From the IMG/VR virus record IMGVR_UViG_3300038548_000220, positions 1 to 36,361 of that record: DNA of 36,361 nt, one strand, 5' to 3'. The notes below the pieces were generated by a model, which was given only the letters and a program-made list of their open reading frames with translations, ran no database searches and was not told where the DNA came from. This document shows positions 6,455-12,461 of this stretch, piece after piece. This stretch comes from a virus. Made by a program: the position numbers and the translations under genes. The first letter of the stretch is position 1, and the number at the start of each line of letters is the position of its first letter.

Positions 6455-7412
6455 AGCGCCGCGATTTCACGCGACGGACGTCTAGTCTGCGGGTCGGTGT
6501 CCCGGTGTGACTCGCAATCTCATCATCGCTCGCGCCCAGGTCAAGCGCCAGCGCTTTCCACGCCGTGTTCCCCTTCGCGCCGGCCTTCCAGGTCGCCTTG
6601 ATTCCCTCGCCCAGCAACCCTTCGCGCTCACCGATCGCGGCCGTCAGAAACGCCGCACACTCGTCCTTCTGCTGCTCCGCCACCTTCACGGCGTCACGAG
6701 CCGCGATGTAGCCCTCGATCAACACCCCCTCCGCTACCGTCGCTTCCGCGAGGTCGAGCGTCTGGCGCGGGTACAGGCGCGCGATCAGGTCCTTCGCGTT
6801 GCTTGCGTGCTCGGCCGTAATGAGCGGCGCCTCCTTACGTTGCACCAGGTCCCAGAAGCTGGCGCCGATCGTCTCGAGGTTCGCCGCCATCGAGGGATCG
6901 TACTCGACGCGGTACACCCGCACCTCGGTGCCGAGCAGGGCAACCACGTCCGCGTGCGTCAATCCTGTACAGAACATCTGCCACTGGACCTGTACCAGCA
7001 CGTCCGGCGGTACAGCGTCCGGGCCGTCCTCGTCGACCGTTCCCCAACGCTTCTGCATGTGGGGCCCGACCACCTTGCACTCGACGATGAGCGGATCATC
7101 GATCACGGGGTCTGCAAGCTGGCTTGCGCTCGTCCTCTTCCCCGCGAGAGCATCGACCGTCGCTCCGAAGTGCGGGAACTCCGGGTGCGCGACGTGCCCA
7201 GGCGTCTCGACGATGAACCCGCGCGGCTCCGCGTACAGTTCGCGGATGATCGGCTGTTCGAGCACGATACCGACCCGCATACGCTCGGTCTGCTCCACCT
7301 CCGGGACCGCCCCGGTCTTCCGCGCCCACACGTCAAGCGCACTGCTGTACGGGCTCACCCCCGCCACTGCGGCGATGTCACCGCTCCCCAGGTAGGTTTT
7401 TCTATCAGGCAC
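6453..7412 (-). CDS. YqaJ-type viral recombinase exonuclease
   Basis: This 319-residue protein, near the usual family length, starts at a GTG. It shows the YqaJ/lambda-exonuclease core. The N-terminus has IAAVAGVSPYSSALDVWARK, and the GxxLE motif is GIVLE at 48-52. The metal-binding Asp87 lies in FGATVDAL, the E-x-K pair is IVECK at 109-113, and QVQWQM at 141-146 follows. It should digest one DNA strand and pass ssDNA to an annealing protein, presumably the product of 5258-6223. The start is fixed by the AACGAAAGGGAA motif; an ATG two bases upstream is in another frame. Confidence 0.9.
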   Translation of the reverse strand: MPDRKTYLGSGDIAAVAGVSPYSSALDVWARKTGAVPEVEQTERMRVGIVLEQPIIRELYAEPRGFIVETPGHVAHPEFPHFGATVDALAGKRTSASQLADPVIDDPLIVECKVVGPHMQKRWGTVDEDGPDAVPPDVLVQVQWQMFCTGLTHADVVALLGTEVRVYRVEYDPSMAANLETIGASFWDLVQRKEAPLITAEHASNAKDLIARLYPRQTLDLAEATVAEGVLIEGYIAARDAVKVAEQQKDECAAFLTAAIGEREGLLGEGIKATWKAGAKGNTAWKALALDLGASDDEIASHTGTPTRRLDVRRVKSRR

Positions 7413-7677
7413 ATTCTTCCCTTTCGTTCAGCCATTCGTTGACCTTCGAGACGCTGCCCCAGCAGTTGCCGGGGAGCTCCCAGTAGCAATACCGCACGAT
7501 GTCCCGAATCGCTGCGAGCGAATCCTCGTCGGCCTTTCCGAGTGCTCCGCGAAGATCGTTTGTGAGCACCGCCGTCACGAAGTGTCCCGTCGGCCTTCGA
7601 TCGAGCGCGTGTGCCCGGAGCCCCTCCCAGATTGCGGGGGGCAGGTTGTCGGGGCAGACCGAATCGCGGTCGATCAT
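7405..7677 (-). CDS. Conserved small phage protein (TAVLTNDLRGALGKAD family)
   Basis: This 90-residue protein has the recognisable pattern GHFVTAVLTNDLRGALGKAD, then AAIRDIVRYCYWELPGNCWG and a terminal WLNE. Such proteins are widespread and small in tailed phages; their function is not known. It overlaps the downstream exonuclease by 8 bases and carries that gene's translation-start motif in its last codons. Confidence 0.8.
   Translation of the reverse strand: MIDRDSVCPDNLPPAIWEGLRAHALDRRPTGHFVTAVLTNDLRGALGKADEDSLAAIRDIVRYCYWELPGNCWGSVSKVNEWLNEREECA
7417..7428 (-). promoter_or_regulatory. AACGAAAGGGAA translation-start motif (copy 3)
   Basis: Exact copy, four bases before the GTG start of the exonuclease at 7412. 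It decides that GTG over the out-of-frame ATG that precedes it. Confidence 0.7.
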
Positions 7678-7967
7678 TCCTCGTCGTCCCGTTGCTCGCG
7701 CGCCCTCTCGAGCACTGAGCCGCCCTCAACCACACGGCCCTTCGCCGCCGAGTCGCGAGCGGTCCGCAGCGTGCCCGCATACGAAGCGACGAACTCGTCC
7801 TCCATGTCCATCAACTTCGCCATGCTGCGCGCGTAGTCGACGACCCCTGCGGCCGTCAGGTTCCCCGCGCCCTCCAGGACGACCGCCATCGCGGCAAGGT
7901 TGCCGAGCGCTCCGGCCACCGTGGCGTTCATTATTTCCTTTACCTGCTTCTCGATGCTTTCAAGCAC
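7674..7967 (-). CDS. Small helical hypothetical protein, first gene of the recombination unit
   Basis: This 97-residue protein is mostly helical, alanine-rich and with no cysteine. The frame is open to a GTG at 7988, but the promoter at 7991-8020 would place the transcript start near 7985, inside those first codons. The GTG at 7967 is preceded at the right distance by ACGAAAGGGAG, so it is the better start. It is the first gene of the unit that continues into the recombination and replication genes. Confidence 0.75.
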   Translation of the reverse strand: MLESIEKQVKEIMNATVAGALGNLAAMAVVLEGAGNLTAAGVVDYARSMAKLMDMEDEFVASYAGTLRTARDSAAKGRVVEGGSVLERAREQRDDEE

Positions 7968-7973
7968 TGTGTC

Positions 7974-7984
7974 TCCCTTTCGTT
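7974..7984 (-). promoter_or_regulatory. Translation-start motif variant (copy 4)
   Basis: AACGAAAGGGA here matches 11 of 12 positions of the motif; the last base differs. It decides the GTG at 7967 as the start. Confidence 0.65.
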
Positions 7985-7990
7985 TCACGG

Positions 7991-8020
7991 ACCATAGCGC
8001 ACCGATGCGCCGTCAGTCAA
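7991..8020 (-). promoter_or_regulatory. Promoter with operator, drives the recombination/replication unit
   Basis: On the minus strand TTGACT (8020-8015) and TATGGT (7996-7991) are separated by 18 bp. The spacer holds GGCGC-N6-GCGCT (8011-7996), the same paired element as in three other promoters. It overlaps the last codons of the ATP-pyrophosphatase gene. A transcript start near 7985 leaves a short leader with the translation motif before the GTG at 7967. Confidence 0.7.
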
Positions 8021-8933
8021 GCTCCCCGGTGTCACAGAGCCCCCAGCGCATGCAGCCGTCGCGCTCCGTCTCGTACGACTTGAACATGTCGATCTGCTTT
8101 CCGCCGTAGGATGTGCTCGCCCACGCGACGTACTCGTCGATCGGCATCATCCGCATCCGTCGCCCCTTGTCGATAAACATGGTGGGCGGCTGGTGCCCTT
8201 TCGCCTCGAAGCTGTCGAAGCCCTTGGACTTGTAGCGCTCGAGCGCGATGCGCTGCACGTCTGCTTCCAGTTGGCGGATCTCGTCGATGCGCTCCGGCCA
8301 GTGTTTCGCGATGATCGTGAGTTCGTCCTTGCCGGCGAAAATGCAGGGCGCACAGCCCACCCGCTTCATTCCGTATTTCCAATAGAGCGGATTAGGCGTG
8401 ATACCGTGGCGCTGGTGGATGTCGATCACGTCCTGCAGCGTCCACTCGAGGAGGGGGCGCCACACCCAACAGTCGAACCCCTCCGACCACTCCCAGGGCC
8501 CCGTCTCGTCCGCGAGCTTCCGACGAGCCCGCGACTCCGCAGCACGGATGCCCACGACGTTGATCACGTCGGTGTCGAACGCCTGGAGGTACTTCTTGAT
8601 CGGCTCATGCTTCAGCACATCGGTGCAGAACCTGCCGACGCCGCCGCCAGCGCCGGAGCGGCCCGGGAAGGCCCCTTTCTGGCGACAGAGGTCGGCGAAT
8701 CCCACCTTGGCGCGCACGACGTCGACGGGTCCGATGTGCTCCCGCACGTAGTCGATATAGTTGTCGAAGACGGGATTGTCTTTCGGGTTGAACTCCCACC
8801 CGGTGTCGGCCAGGACGCGCTTGTGCTCGATGCCCTGCTCGGTGAGCCACAGGCTTGTAGCGCCGGAGTCCTTGCCGCCCGACATGCCCAGGACGACGGT
8901 CACGTCGGTGTCATGCGGATCTGGGTGTCCCAT
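8013..8933 (-). CDS. PAPS-reductase-like ATP pyrophosphatase
   Basis: This 306-residue N-type ATP pyrophosphatase has the PP-loop SGGKDS at 18-23, the ADTGWEF segment at 42-48, GIRAAESRAR, then WTLQDVIDIHQRHG and NPLYWKYGMKRVGCAPCIF. These are the hallmarks of the phosphoadenosine-phosphosulfate reductase/DndC-like superfamily. The paired cysteines in GCAPC could hold a cluster or a persulfide. True PAPS reductases carry an ECGLH-type C-terminal cysteine, which is absent, so plain sulfate reduction is unlikely. With a cytosine methyltransferase upstream in the same unit, a role in nucleic-acid modification is an attractive inference. Its start shares a base with the upstream stop. Confidence 0.85.
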   Translation of the reverse strand: MGHPDPHDTDVTVVLGMSGGKDSGATSLWLTEQGIEHKRVLADTGWEFNPKDNPVFDNYIDYVREHIGPVDVVRAKVGFADLCRQKGAFPGRSGAGGGVGRFCTDVLKHEPIKKYLQAFDTDVINVVGIRAAESRARRKLADETGPWEWSEGFDCWVWRPLLEWTLQDVIDIHQRHGITPNPLYWKYGMKRVGCAPCIFAGKDELTIIAKHWPERIDEIRQLEADVQRIALERYKSKGFDSFEAKGHQPPTMFIDKGRRMRMMPIDEYVAWASTSYGGKQIDMFKSYETERDGCMRWGLCDTGELD

Positions 8934-9106
8934 CAGTCAATCCCGCCCCAGTCGCGAGCCTCGTCGGGCTGGTCTTCATCCGGTTCCGCGAAGTCGTCGC
9001 CCGCGTCCTCGTCGAGCTCGCCGGAGCCGCCGCACTTCCGGCACGTCACCTGGTCACGGGATTCGCCGATGCCGTTGCACTCGCTGCAGGTTTCGGGGTC
9101 AGGCAT
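8933..9106 (-). CDS. DnaJ-type zinc-finger mini-protein
   Basis: This 57-residue protein has CSECNGIG at 7-14 and CRKCGGSG at 22-29, two CxxCxGxG repeats as in the DnaJ cysteine-rich domain (half a normal domain, one zinc). The rest is very acidic (about 15 Asp/Glu). The ATG at 9106 overlaps the upstream gene by 8 bases and the stop is TGATG onto the pyrophosphatase. It could be a small adaptor for the enzyme after it; that is inference. Confidence 0.75.
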   Translation of the reverse strand: MPDPETCSECNGIGESRDQVTCRKCGGSGELDEDAGDDFAEPDEDQPDEARDWGGID

Positions 9107-9341
9107 CGGCTTTCCTCTCCGGTCGCGAGCCCTCTGCTGGTACGTGCCCAGTCGGCGAGTTCCCCGCGAAGTGCGGGAAGTGCTCGCGGAGCCACGGGAC
9201 GCCGCCGTAGCGGACGAACCGGCGCCACTGTTCGCGCAGCGTCGATCGCGTCATGCCGGGGCTCTGGGTGTCGGCCTCGACCTGGCAGAGTACGTGCCGG
9301 AGCAGTTCCCACATGTGCGGATCGTCGGCCGGCGGGATCAT
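9099..9341 (-). CDS. Small hypothetical protein after the methyltransferase
   Basis: This 80-residue protein is rich in Trp, His and Arg in the middle (LREQWRRFVRYGGVPWLREH) and has a polar tail. The ATG at 9341 forms ATGA with the methyltransferase stop. No family is recognised. Confidence 0.7.
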   Translation of the reverse strand: MIPPADDPHMWELLRHVLCQVEADTQSPGMTRSTLREQWRRFVRYGGVPWLREHFPHFAGNSPTGHVPAEGSRPERKADA

Positions 9342-10105
9342 GGCGCCCCCACGATCAGGCGACCGATGTGCTCGGCAACCTGCGGAACTACGGCGTTCCC
9401 GAGGGCTCGGACTCGATCAACTCGGTCCACCCCGGCGGAAACCCCATGTACCACTCTAGCCACGTCGGGTTCAGCATTCCACCAACCTGCATCGACAGGG
9501 CTCTCCCACCCTGCGCGTAGGGTTTGCGGCGATGGCCGGTGTCGTCCGCCGTGGCCGTCGTCATCAGCGCCCGACACCCCGGGTGCTTCTGCATCGACGG
9601 GCTCAGTTGGTTGGCTGTGGCTGTGGCCATCATGACGGGCCACGATGAAGATGCGATCGCGGATGTGAGGTGCGCCGATGGCGACCGCTGGAATACAATC
9701 CCACTGCGCATTATACCCGCTCTCGTGAAGGTCTCGCAGGACTCGCCCAAGCCCGTTAGTAGCGAGAGTTGGTACGTTTTCAATGAGCGCGATTCGGGGT
9801 CGTAGTGCGCATAGGACCCGGGCAAACTCGCCCCATAGGCCGCTTTTCTCGCCGTCGATGCCGGCGCCTCGCCCGGCGCGGGAGATGTCCTGGCACGGGA
9901 ACCCCCCGCAGATGATGTCGGGTCGCTCGGTTTCTTCATCGATGTCCCTCACGTCCTCGTAACACGTCACCCCGGGCCAGTGCTTCGCGAGCACGCGCCG
10001 ACAGTACGCGTCGGACTCCGCTTGCCAGATGACCGGACCGAGGCCGGCGCGCTCGAGGCCGAGCTCCAGGCCACCGATGCCGCTGAAAAGGGAGCCGATC
10101 GTCAT
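9338..10105 (-). CDS. C5 cytosine-specific DNA methyltransferase
   Basis: This 255-residue protein starts MTIGSLFSGIGG; the ATG at 10105 forms ATGA with the upstream stop. Motif I is FSGIGGLELGL (7-17), motif IV is GGFPCQDIS with catalytic Cys71, the ENV motif is at 109-111, motif VIII is APHIRDRIF (145-153), and motif X is RALGNAVVPQVAEHIGRLI. It should transfer methyl from SAM to cytosine C5. It is short: the target-recognition region between motifs VIII and X is only about 65 residues and compositionally odd. That region is dual-coding (see 9388-9939). It probably protects phage DNA from host restriction; the target sequence cannot be read from the gene. Confidence 0.92.
   Translation of the reverse strand: MTIGSLFSGIGGLELGLERAGLGPVIWQAESDAYCRRVLAKHWPGVTCYEDVRDIDEETERPDIICGGFPCQDISRAGRGAGIDGEKSGLWGEFARVLCALRPRIALIENVPTLATNGLGRVLRDLHESGYNAQWDCIPAVAIGAPHIRDRIFIVARHDGHSHSQPTEPVDAEAPGVSGADDDGHGGRHRPSPQTLRAGWESPVDAGWWNAEPDVARVVHGVSAGVDRVDRVRALGNAVVPQVAEHIGRLIVGAP
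9388..9939 (-). CDS. Overprinted frame inside the cytosine methyltransferase
   Basis: This second open frame of about 183 residues lies on the same strand inside 9338-10105. It carries features I recognise from proteins annotated with or beside phage cytosine methyltransferases: AGGSRARTSPAPG, SLKTYQLSLLTGLGESCETF, TRAGIMRSGIVFQRSPS, and the ending LNPTWLEWYMGFPPGWTEL. The last resembles the LxPxFVEWMMGLPxGW segment near the end of some methyltransferases. Both frames therefore look protein-like over the same DNA. No good ribosome-binding site precedes the first ATG, so separate translation, a frameshift product or a fossil frame all remain possible. Confidence 0.45.
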   Translation of the reverse strand: MKKPSDPTSSAGGSRARTSPAPGEAPASTARKAAYGASLPGSYAHYDPESRSLKTYQLSLLTGLGESCETFTRAGIMRSGIVFQRSPSAHLTSAIASSSWPVMMATATANQLSPSMQKHPGCRALMTTATADDTGHRRKPYAQGGRALSMQVGGMLNPTWLEWYMGFPPGWTELIESEPSGTP

Positions 10106-10254
10106 CGGCCGATCGCCCGGTTGAACGCTTCCTGCCGGGTCGCGCCCCACGCAACGTGGAGCCGGTCGCCGTCCTCGGTGAGGTGCCATGCGTCCCACCC
10201 GCCGGTCGGGCAGCGCTTGACGTGGAGGCGGGAAACCGTTTCGTTGTTGTCCAT
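10102..10254 (-). CDS. 50-residue protein, first gene of the modification unit
   Basis: This 50-residue protein is mixed alpha/beta in appearance, with HVKRCPTGGWDAWHLTEDGD and GATRQEAFNRAIG, the latter resembling a short helix found in small phage proteins. Its TGA overlaps the methyltransferase ATG (ATGA). The ATG at 10254 is only six bases from the -10 box at 10266-10261, so its mRNA is predicted to be leaderless. The function is unknown. Confidence 0.75.
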   Translation of the reverse strand: MDNNETVSRLHVKRCPTGGWDAWHLTEDGDRLHVAWGATRQEAFNRAIGR

Positions 10255-10260
10255 GCCCTA

Positions 10261-10289
10261 TCAATAGCGCGTCTGTGCGCTATTGTCAA
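10261..10289 (-). promoter_or_regulatory. Promoter with perfect palindromic operator, drives the methyltransferase unit
   Basis: On the minus strand TTGACA (10289-10284) and TATTGA (10266-10261) are exactly 17 bp apart. The DNA 10262-10285 is a perfect inverted repeat: 9-bp arms CAATAGCGC and GCGCTATTG with a 6-bp centre. A repressor bound there would block RNA polymerase. The expected transcript start (about 10254) coincides with the ATG. Confidence 0.85.
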
Positions 10290-10308
10290 ACCCCTTGGTT
10301 TATAGGGT

Positions 10309-10566
10309 TCAGGCGCAGCGAGCGCGGGCCGGGGTCCTGGCTGGCGGGAGGCCGAACCGGTCCCGGAGCTGCTCGATCTCGGTGCGCAACCCGTGGTCGG
10401 CGATCCAGCGCTTGAAAGTCGCATGGTGGACGCCGGCAGCTTCCGCCGCGCCAGTGATCGACCCTCGATGGAGACGCACGAGAGCTACAACCGCCCGGGC
10501 ACCCCGTTTGCGGTCGACCCGGAGCAACTCGCGGACCCCGAGGCGGGCGATGTACTTTTTCCCCAT
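10309..10566 (-). CDS. Small Fis-type helix-turn-helix regulator
   Basis: This 85-residue protein starts MGKKYIARLG at the ATG at 10566. A basic N-terminal helix is followed by VVALVRLHRGSITGAAEAAG, VHHATFKRWIADHGL, which is a clear helix-turn-helix of the Fis/NtrC C-terminal type (helices about residues 32-40, 42-50 and 53-62). Its own promoter (10574-10602) contains the same operator as three others, so it is the best candidate for the factor that binds them, with autoregulation. No effector or dimerisation domain is visible. The 13-residue extension in the longer frame is excluded because transcription should begin at the ATG. Confidence 0.8.
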   Translation of the reverse strand: MGKKYIARLGVRELLRVDRKRGARAVVALVRLHRGSITGAAEAAGVHHATFKRWIADHGLRTEIEQLRDRFGLPPARTPARARCA

Positions 10567-10573
10567 CGGGAGC

Positions 10574-10602
10574 ACGATAGCGCGTCTAAGCGCTGTGATC
10601 AA
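10574..10602 (-). promoter_or_regulatory. Promoter with operator for the HTH regulator gene
   Basis: TTGATC (10602-10597) and TATCGT (10579-10574) are 17 bp apart on the minus strand. The spacer reads ACAGCGCTTAGACGCGC, giving AGCGC-N6-GCGCT at 10579-10594. The ATG at 10566 follows the -10 box by seven bases, so the mRNA is predicted to be leaderless. The element lies in the end of the upstream 46-codon gene. Confidence 0.75.
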
Positions 10603-10726
10603 CCGGGCCGTTTTCCGCTTCCCAGACCTGCTGCTGCAGTGCGTCGACGTCCTCGCTCGTGTACCAGTCGAGTCGATCGGCGTCCCGCATCCGGGCCATG
10701 TAGGAGATGAGTTCGGCGAGGGGCAT
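10586..10726 (-). CDS. 46-residue hypothetical protein
   Basis: This small acidic helical protein starts MPLAELISYMARMRDAD, with the ATG sharing a base with the upstream stop (TGATG). Its last codons contain the -35 box and most of the operator of the regulator promoter. It is the last gene of the late unit. No family is recognised. Confidence 0.65.
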   Translation of the reverse strand: MPLAELISYMARMRDADRLDWYTSEDVDALQQQVWEAENGPVDHSA

Positions 10727-10911
10727 CAGGTGGCGAACGCCGGGACTGTTCGGATCGCCCCGCTCTTCCACAACGCCTGGACGATGCGGGTGCGGGTCAT
10801 GTTGTCGCGCCGGCTGTCCTGCAGTTTGTGCGCTCGGTTCCATTCGGTTCGGTCTTCGGCGGTAGCGGCGTCGGTGAGTTGCCACTTGGCGAGTTGTCGA
10901 CGGTTGTTCAT
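10726..10911 (-). CDS. 61-residue hypothetical protein after the lysin
   Basis: This basic helical protein starts MNNRRQLAKW at an ATG forming ATGA with the endolysin stop. Arg/Lys-rich throughout, with no cysteine and no membrane segment. No family is recognised. Confidence 0.65.
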   Translation of the reverse strand: MNNRRQLAKWQLTDAATAEDRTEWNRAHKLQDSRRDNMTRTRIVQALWKSGAIRTVPAFAT

Positions 10912-11417
10912 GCCGGCATCCTGTAGCCTAGCACGCGGTTTTTCGGATACGCCTTGATGCTCACGGCGTTGCCCTGGTTGCCGCCCAGCAGTCGGATCGT
11001 AGCACCGGAGCCGGGGCCGACGTAGAACGCCACGTGACCCTTGCGCGTGTTGGGGCTGCCGCGCCACAGCACCACAACGCAGCCGGGGGTCGGTGCGTCG
11101 ATAGCGCGGCCCCAGTCCATCCAGGAGCGAGCTCGAGCGCTGTCGGTGCCCTTCAGGCCGGCTTGTTCGATGCACCAGTTGACGAAGCTGCTGCACCAGG
11201 GGGTCTCGTCGTCGTCGGCGCTCAGGCCCGTTGTTGAGTGGTACTCGACCACCCGGGGGTTGTGCTCACTGCCGGGGATCTCCCGTGTGCCCAGTTCCGC
11301 ATTCGCGACCACGTACCACGCCGGGATCTCATGGGAGTCGGCCGGCGCCGCGTCGTCGAGCAGCGCGATCACGTCGTCGCGGATCTCCTCGAGTCGAATT
11401 CGCTCTGCGGGGGTCAT
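10908..11417 (-). CDS. Endolysin, NlpC/P60-CHAP-type amidase
   Basis: This 169-residue cysteine peptidase has TPWCSSFVNWCIEQAG with candidate nucleophile Cys75, then a conserved glycine strand (PGCVVVLWRG), then GHVAFYVG with His128 and GGNQGN at 146-150. The order matches the small TIGR02594-type phage/secreted cell-wall peptidases. It should cleave peptide bonds in peptidoglycan at lysis. No signal peptide is seen, so it needs a holin; the membrane protein two genes upstream is the candidate. The start forms ATGA with the preceding gene. Confidence 0.88.
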   Translation of the reverse strand: MTPAERIRLEEIRDDVIALLDDAAPADSHEIPAWYVVANAELGTREIPGSEHNPRVVEYHSTTGLSADDDETPWCSSFVNWCIEQAGLKGTDSARARSWMDWGRAIDAPTPGCVVVLWRGSPNTRKGHVAFYVGPGSGATIRLLGGNQGNAVSIKAYPKNRVLGYRMPA

Positions 11418-11695
11418 CGGGAGCGATTACACCACGAGCGGAAACGTCCCGCAAGCCCCAGCGCCCACGAGAGGGCCGGGGTCCAGAGTCGACGCAGACG
11501 TCCGAGCCAGGTCGGCGCCGGGGAGGGGGGGGCGGCAGCGAGGAGGGCGCGGGCTTCTGGGGCCGTGATGTCCCCGGCCTTTAGGGCGCTCCGGACGGCC
11601 GCCACGCCGTGGCCATGCTGGCGAGCTCGACGGGCCGCTCCCGCTAGGTCGTGCTGCAGCTTGTGGGTCCGCCTCCGGGCGGCTCGGTTCGTCAC
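11414..11695 (-). CDS. Small basic protein in the lysis cassette
   Basis: This 93-residue protein has an Arg/His-rich N-terminal half and an amphipathic, Trp-containing C-terminal half (WLGRLRRLWTPALSWALGLAG) that could associate with the membrane. It sits between the holin-like gene and the endolysin with 4-base overlaps on both sides. It might be a lysis accessory factor; nothing more specific is visible. Confidence 0.7.
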   Translation of the reverse strand: MTNRAARRRTHKLQHDLAGAARRARQHGHGVAAVRSALKAGDITAPEARALLAAAPPSPAPTWLGRLRRLWTPALSWALGLAGRFRSWCNRSR

Positions 11696-12219
11696 TCGAC
11701 GACGGGCGCGACGCAGATCAGCGCGACGAGATCGAGCCCATCGAACTCCGGCAGGTTCAGGTCCACGCTCGGCGCCTCGAAGCAGACCGCGCCCGCCTCG
11801 TCGATCGTCACGTTCCGCTTCTCAGCTTCGGCCCGGAGCGCCGCCTTCGCGGCCGGCAGCAGGAGTTCACGTGCAATCGTCGCGCCGGTCTGCAGCGCGG
11901 CCGGCGAGCAGCCGAACAGGATCGCCGTCAGTCCGATCGCCACCGCGAGCTTTTTCCCGAACCCGAGCAGTACCCCGGTCGCGGTGCCGGTACCGCCCAG
12001 CTTGCGAGCCAGCCCCGCCAGTCCGGCGACGCCGACGAAGATTCCAGCAGTCCACTCGGGGGGGAACTTGTCGAGCACGGTCAGCAACGTAGCGCAGGCG
12101 ACGATGAACCAGTCGGTCCAGGCGTCGAGCTTCATCTTGGTGCGGCTCGGCGTGAGCGAGTTCGACTTTCGAATCTCGACGGGCGGAACGGGGGGCTCGC
12201 CTGGTGACTCGTCCGTCAT
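11692..12219 (-). CDS. Holin-like membrane protein with internal lipobox-like segment
   Basis: This 175-residue protein starts MTDESPGEP (ATGA with upstream stop). It has a polar proline-rich N-terminus, a first hydrophobic segment (about 33-47, WTDWFIVACATLLTVL), a second (about 57-73, WTAGIFVGVAGLAGL), then KKLAVAIGLTAILFGCSPAA, which looks like a lipoprotein signal with lipobox ILFGC, followed by a helical soluble domain of about 70 residues. The first part fits a holin and the second an outer-membrane spanin-type lipoprotein. An internal GTG at the lipoprotein segment might give a separate product. Position two genes before the endolysin supports a lysis role. Confidence 0.6.
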   Translation of the reverse strand: MTDESPGEPPVPPVEIRKSNSLTPSRTKMKLDAWTDWFIVACATLLTVLDKFPPEWTAGIFVGVAGLAGLARKLGGTGTATGVLLGFGKKLAVAIGLTAILFGCSPAALQTGATIARELLLPAAKAALRAEAEKRNVTIDEAGAVCFEAPSVDLNLPEFDGLDLVALICVAPVVE

Positions 12220-12461
12220 CGTATCCTCTTCCTCTTCGGGGGGCCGTAGTCGCACTTACCCTTGGCATTTCTCCGGGTCGGACCGAGCGACACGTTGAGC
12301 TTAGCTACCGTGGTTCCATCGGGCTTGTGAACTCTCAGGTTATAGGTCCCGTCCGGGTTTTGGGTTGCGATTTCCGCCTCCCACTCTTCGCCGTAAGCAG
12401 AGCCGGGGGCGGCGAGTTTGACCGTATCGATCTCTTCGTCGGTTGGGAAATAGGCAATCAT
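12216..12461 (-). CDS. Small beta-rich protein between tail and lysis genes
   Basis: This 81-residue protein includes WEAEIATQNPDGTYNLRVHK, DGTTVAKLNVSLG, which suggests a small SH3-like beta barrel, followed by a very basic tail (KRKRIR). The start shares a base with the stop of the lectin-like gene. It may be a virion or tail-fiber accessory; not assigned. Confidence 0.7.
   Translation of the reverse strand: MIAYFPTDEEIDTVKLAAPGSAYGEEWEAEIATQNPDGTYNLRVHKPDGTTVAKLNVSLGPTRRNAKGKCDYGPPKRKRIR

Noticed and set aside
8193-9635. 480-codon plus-strand open frame
   Set aside because: It lies antisense to the ATP pyrophosphatase, the zinc mini-protein and the methyltransferase end. Low-complexity Arg/Ser/Pro composition and no recognisable motif.
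10286-10308. Possible terminator hairpin after the HTH gene (AAACC-AAGG-GGTTT)
   Set aside because: Only a 5-bp stem, no U-tract, and it overlaps the -35 box of the next promoter.
11867-12268. Alternative 133-codon minus-strand frame across the holin-like gene (possible embedded spanin)
   Set aside because: Almost entirely Arg/Asp/Gly-rich shadow sequence with no signal peptide or lipobox.
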